A DNA stretch of 64,000 bases from Streptomyces sp. ISL-43 (GTDB lineage: Bacteria; Actinomycetota; Actinomycetes; Streptomycetales; Streptomycetaceae): the NCBI RefSeq assembly GCF_018614195.1, contig NZ_JAGGOT010000073.1:26925-90924 (forward strand), read 5' to 3'. Made by a program: the position numbers and the translations under genes. Under the pieces are notes generated by a model. The model did not search any database. It was given only the letters and a program-made list of their open reading frames with translations, and had not been told where the DNA came from. The first letter of the stretch is position 1. The number at the start of each line of letters is the position of its first letter. Of this stretch, positions 61,304 through 64,000 are shown one piece after another.

Positions 61304-62113
61304 TCAGGCCGCGGGAGCGTACCGGGACGGGTCGCTGCGGAGGCCGCGGGTCGTGACCACCACGGTGAAGGCGGCCGGAGCAGGCGCGGGAAGGGGCGCC
61401 TCCAGCGCCCCCGTCGGGGTGACCGCGGTCGCGAGGACCGAGCCGTCCAGTTCGATCCGCGAGTCGTCTGCGAAGCCGCCGCCCTCCACGACCAGCAAGC
61501 CGTCGGCCACGGAGACCCGCGTGATCACCGGAGTGGCCCGCGCCGCCATCTTGTTCAGGAGATAGGCGCCCGCCGGCGCCCCCGTCAGCGCCCACATCTC
61601 GGTGGGCAGCTTCGGCAGCCCGCCTCCGACGTCCGCCACGAAGAACGCCACCACGTACAGCATGGTGACCGCGCTCAGCGCGACGTACTGGAGGTCGACC
61701 AGGTCGGTGCGCCCGCCGTCGTTGGCGATCAGGTCGCGCAGCGGGCGCCGATTGGTGTCCTTCGGCGCGGGTTTGGCCATGCTGCCGTGCTCCACCCGCA
61801 TGCCGACGACCGTCTTCGCCGCGATCAGGGCGGTGTACGGGCCGCCGAGGAGCGGGAGGTAGACGGTCGTCAGGTTGGACAGGGGGCCGTCGGCGCCCCG
61901 GAACCAGTCGGTGCCGCCGCCCGCGGTGAGCCCGTAGGCGAGGGTCGTGAGCAGCAGCCAGAGCAGGAGCACGGTCCAGGCCAGGGCCAGGGTGGTGGAG
62001 GTGGAGAGGCGTCCGTCGCGGCCGGTGACGAAGCCGGGGTGGCGTACGAGCCTTCGGCCGATCGGGCCCGCCAGGGCTGCCAGTAACGCGAGTGCGAAGA
62101 GTGCGGAAAGCAT
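61304..62113 (-). CDS. Membrane protein of unknown function with beta-rich C-terminus
   Basis: The 269-residue protein has four to five membrane helices (ALFALALLAALAGPIG, LALAWTVLLLWLLLTTLAYG, GPYTALIAAKTVVGM, YVALSAVTMLYVVAFFVADV). A C-terminal segment of about 75 residues (VITRVSVADGLLVVEGGGFADDSRIELDG) resembles an IPT/TIG-type beta sandwich. No enzyme motif is visible. The ATG at 62113 is the natural start. Confidence 0.75.
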   Translation of the reverse strand: MLSALFALALLAALAGPIGRRLVRHPGFVTGRDGRLSTSTTLALAWTVLLLWLLLTTLAYGLTAGGGTDWFRGADGPLSNLTTVYLPLLGGPYTALIAAKTVVGMRVEHGSMAKPAPKDTNRRPLRDLIANDGGRTDLVDLQYVALSAVTMLYVVAFFVADVGGGLPKLPTEMWALTGAPAGAYLLNKMAARATPVITRVSVADGLLVVEGGGFADDSRIELDGSVLATAVTPTGALEAPLPAPAPAAFTVVVTTRGLRSDPSRYAPAA

Positions 62114-62221
62114 GGTGTCCCCCCGGGAGTGTGTCTCCACAGAGGGTTACCCACTCGGCCGGGCCATGACAAGCCGCCCCGCCTGTCGCCCCGCCCGCCG
62201 GCCCCCGCCCGAGCCCGCCCC

Positions 62222-63874
62222 TCAGCCCTCGCGCTGCTCCGGCAGCACCGGGAACCGCCGCGGCGCCACCAGCAGCAGGACCACCGCCGCCGCCACCGCC
62301 GCCACCGTCGCGCCGGCGAAGATGTGGTCCCCGGCGGCTGCCACCGCCCGGCGCAGGTGCTCCGCGGCGGCCGGCGACAGCAGTTGCGGCTGGTCCAGGG
62401 CCTTGGCCACGTCGTCCAGGTGCGTCGGCAGCCCGGGCACCGGGGCGTCCGCCAGCCTGCCGGCGATGGTGGCGTTGGCGACGGCCCCCAGAAGCGCGGC
62501 TCCGACGCTCTGGCCGACATTGCGGCAGAACAGCACCGAGGCCGTCGTGGTTCCGCGTTCCTCCCAGCCCACCGTGGACTGGACCCCGACGATCAGCGGC
62601 AGCTGGAAGAGGCCGAGGGCTCCGCCCAGCAGCAGCATGATCAGCGCGGGCTGCCAGACCGGGGCGGGGTACGGGAGCAGGGTGAAGGAGCAGAGGACGA
62701 CGGCGGCCAGTGCGACCCCGGTGGCGGCGGTGTTGCGGAAGCCGATGCGCCGGTAGACGTGCTGGGCGAGGGCGGCGCTGATGGGCCAGCTCAGGGTCAT
62801 CGCCGAGGTGACCAGGCCGGCGCCGGTGGGGCCGAGCCCGAGCACGGTCTGGGCGTACATCGGCATGAACACCATCGGGGCGACCATCAGCAGGCCGAGC
62901 GCGGCCATGGCGAGGTTGACGGCGGCGATGGTGCGCCGGCGCCACACCCAGCCGGGCAGGATCGGCTGCGCGGCCCGGCGTTCGATCCGGACGACCAGTA
63001 CGCCCAGTGCCGCGGCGGCGCCCAGCAGTCCCAGTGACGGCGCGGACATCCAGGGCCAGGTGACCCCGCCCTGGACCAGTGCGAAGAGCAGCAGTCCGCC
63101 GCAGGCGAAGACGCCGAGCGCTCCCGCCCAGTCGACGGGGCCGCGGCGGCCGGGGGGCCGGGTGGGCTCGACCAGGTGGCGGTTGATGATCCACAGGGCG
63201 CCGGCGGCCAGCGGCAGGTTGAGCAGGAAGACCCAGCGCCAGTCGGCGTACGAGGCGATCAGTCCGCCGAGCGCCGGGCCGGCCAGTGCGGAGGTGGCCC
63301 ACACCGCGGACATCCGGGCCTGGATGCGCGGCCGTTCCTTCAGCGGGTAGAGGTCGGCGGCCAGGGTCTGGACGGTGCCCTGCAGTGCGCCGCCGCCGAG
63401 GCCCTGGAGGATCCGGAAGGCGATGAGGGCGGCCATGTTCCAGGCGGCCGCGCACAGCAGCGAGCCGATCAGGAAGAGGCTGATGCCGAGGAGCAGGACG
63501 GGCTTGCGGCCGTAGGTGTCGGAGAGCTTGCCGTAGACGGGCAGGGTGACGGTGCCGGCCAGGATGTAGCCGGAGAAGATCCAGGAGAAGACGGCGAAGC
63601 CGCCGAGGTCGCCGACGATCTGCGGGACGGCGGTGGAGACTATGGCGCCGTCGAGGGCGACGAGGCTCATGGTCAGCATCAGCGCGGCGACGACGGCGGT
63701 ACGGGGCCGTGCGGGCGGGGCCGCTGTCCGCGCCGGGGTCTTCGCGGCGGCCGGCCCGCCGGGGTCGCTGTCGGGGTCGCTGCCGGGGTCGCCTCCGGAG
63801 CTGCCACCGGGTACGCCCGGTGGACCCGCGGCGCTGTCGCCGGTGCTCGTGCCCGGGCTCTCCCCTGAGTCCAT
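62222..63874 (-). CDS. MFS drug exporter (DHA2/EmrB-QacA type, 14 helices)
   Basis: The 550-residue protein has a 55-residue Gly/Ser/Pro/Asp-rich N-terminus and then 14 predicted helices. MSLVALDGAIVSTAVPQI carries the DHA2 motif, GKLSDTYGRKPVLL is motif A, and LQGLGGGALQGTVQTLAAD matches motif B/C positions. It would export drugs by proton antiport. The ATG at 63874 follows GGAAAGG; a start 36 nt upstream is less likely. The regulator, if local, lies outside the window. Confidence 0.9.
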   Translation of the reverse strand: MDSGESPGTSTGDSAAGPPGVPGGSSGGDPGSDPDSDPGGPAAAKTPARTAAPPARPRTAVVAALMLTMSLVALDGAIVSTAVPQIVGDLGGFAVFSWIFSGYILAGTVTLPVYGKLSDTYGRKPVLLLGISLFLIGSLLCAAAWNMAALIAFRILQGLGGGALQGTVQTLAADLYPLKERPRIQARMSAVWATSALAGPALGGLIASYADWRWVFLLNLPLAAGALWIINRHLVEPTRPPGRRGPVDWAGALGVFACGGLLLFALVQGGVTWPWMSAPSLGLLGAAAALGVLVVRIERRAAQPILPGWVWRRRTIAAVNLAMAALGLLMVAPMVFMPMYAQTVLGLGPTGAGLVTSAMTLSWPISAALAQHVYRRIGFRNTAATGVALAAVVLCSFTLLPYPAPVWQPALIMLLLGGALGLFQLPLIVGVQSTVGWEERGTTTASVLFCRNVGQSVGAALLGAVANATIAGRLADAPVPGLPTHLDDVAKALDQPQLLSPAAAEHLRRAVAAAGDHIFAGATVAAVAAAVVLLLVAPRRFPVLPEQREG

Positions 63875-64000
63875 GAAGTGCCTTTCCCCCGTGCGTACCT
63901 GCGCGGACACCCTCTCACCGCCGCGTCACGGGACGGTAACCCCCTAGGCCGCCTCGTCCGCAGGGCCGAGATCCCCTAGCTTGTTCTTTAACCGGTGCGG

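Overview
The window is high-GC actinobacterial chromosome, almost certainly Streptomyces. GC-rich third positions, abundant GTG starts and start/stop overlaps are seen throughout. Gene content and order match the Streptomyces core: an SsgA-like sporulation protein, pmt-rsmI-tatD-rpfB-ksgA-ispE, tamR/tam, a desaturase with its TetR regulator, ppc, pth-rplY-prs-glmU-tRNA-Gln, and a DivIVA-like coiled-coil protein.

Layout. 1-5.4 kb: the 5' end of a tricorn-like protease gene, a TetR/MMPL exporter pair with palindromic operators, and an ssgE-like gene. 5.5-8.2 kb: an ECF-type Ni/Co importer (cbiM-Q-O) preceded by a near-perfect nickel-regulator (Nur) box. 8.2-11.7 kb: a frameshifted serine hydrolase, a YbaK-type deacylase and a class B penicillin-binding protein. 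11.8-23.0 kb: an 11.2-kb genomic island between two 38-bp direct repeats, both copies of the last codons of pmt. It holds a phage/plasmid-like HTH-DnaB_N protein, a compact peptide-modification-like cassette (three tiny proteins, a JmjC/cupin oxygenase, an aldo/keto reductase, a kinase-fold protein and a divergent XRE-TPR regulator), an IS5-type element with a passenger gene, two adjacent HEPN (RX4H) proteins and a tRNA remnant. I see no integrase.

23-34.5 kb: pmt, rsmI, a zinc-ribbon protein, tatD, the rpfB-ksgA-ispE operon, a membrane acyltransferase and an ABC-F ATPase. 34.6-45 kb: two tandem membrane-anchored beta-propeller proteins, two LuxR-type regulators flanking galE, tamR/tam/VOC, and the desaturase-TetR operon. 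45.4-52.5 kb: ppc, then pth, rplY, prs, glmU and tRNA-Gln, all separated by strong hairpins. 52.8-60.2 kb: a histidine kinase without a response regulator, a paralogous pair of unknown proteins, and a cluster of polymorphic-toxin-type domains (SUKH-3, YwqJ-like deaminase, WHH-SUKH fusion, YrhB-deaminase-SUKH-4 fusion with collagen-like repeats). 60.3-64 kb: a DivIVA-like coiled-coil protein, a membrane protein and a DHA2 drug exporter.

The best candidates for something undescribed are the island's peptide cassette (with a TTA codon in one tiny gene), the HEPN pair, and the deaminase/SUKH cluster. Functions not marked as established are read from motifs and context only; no searches were run.
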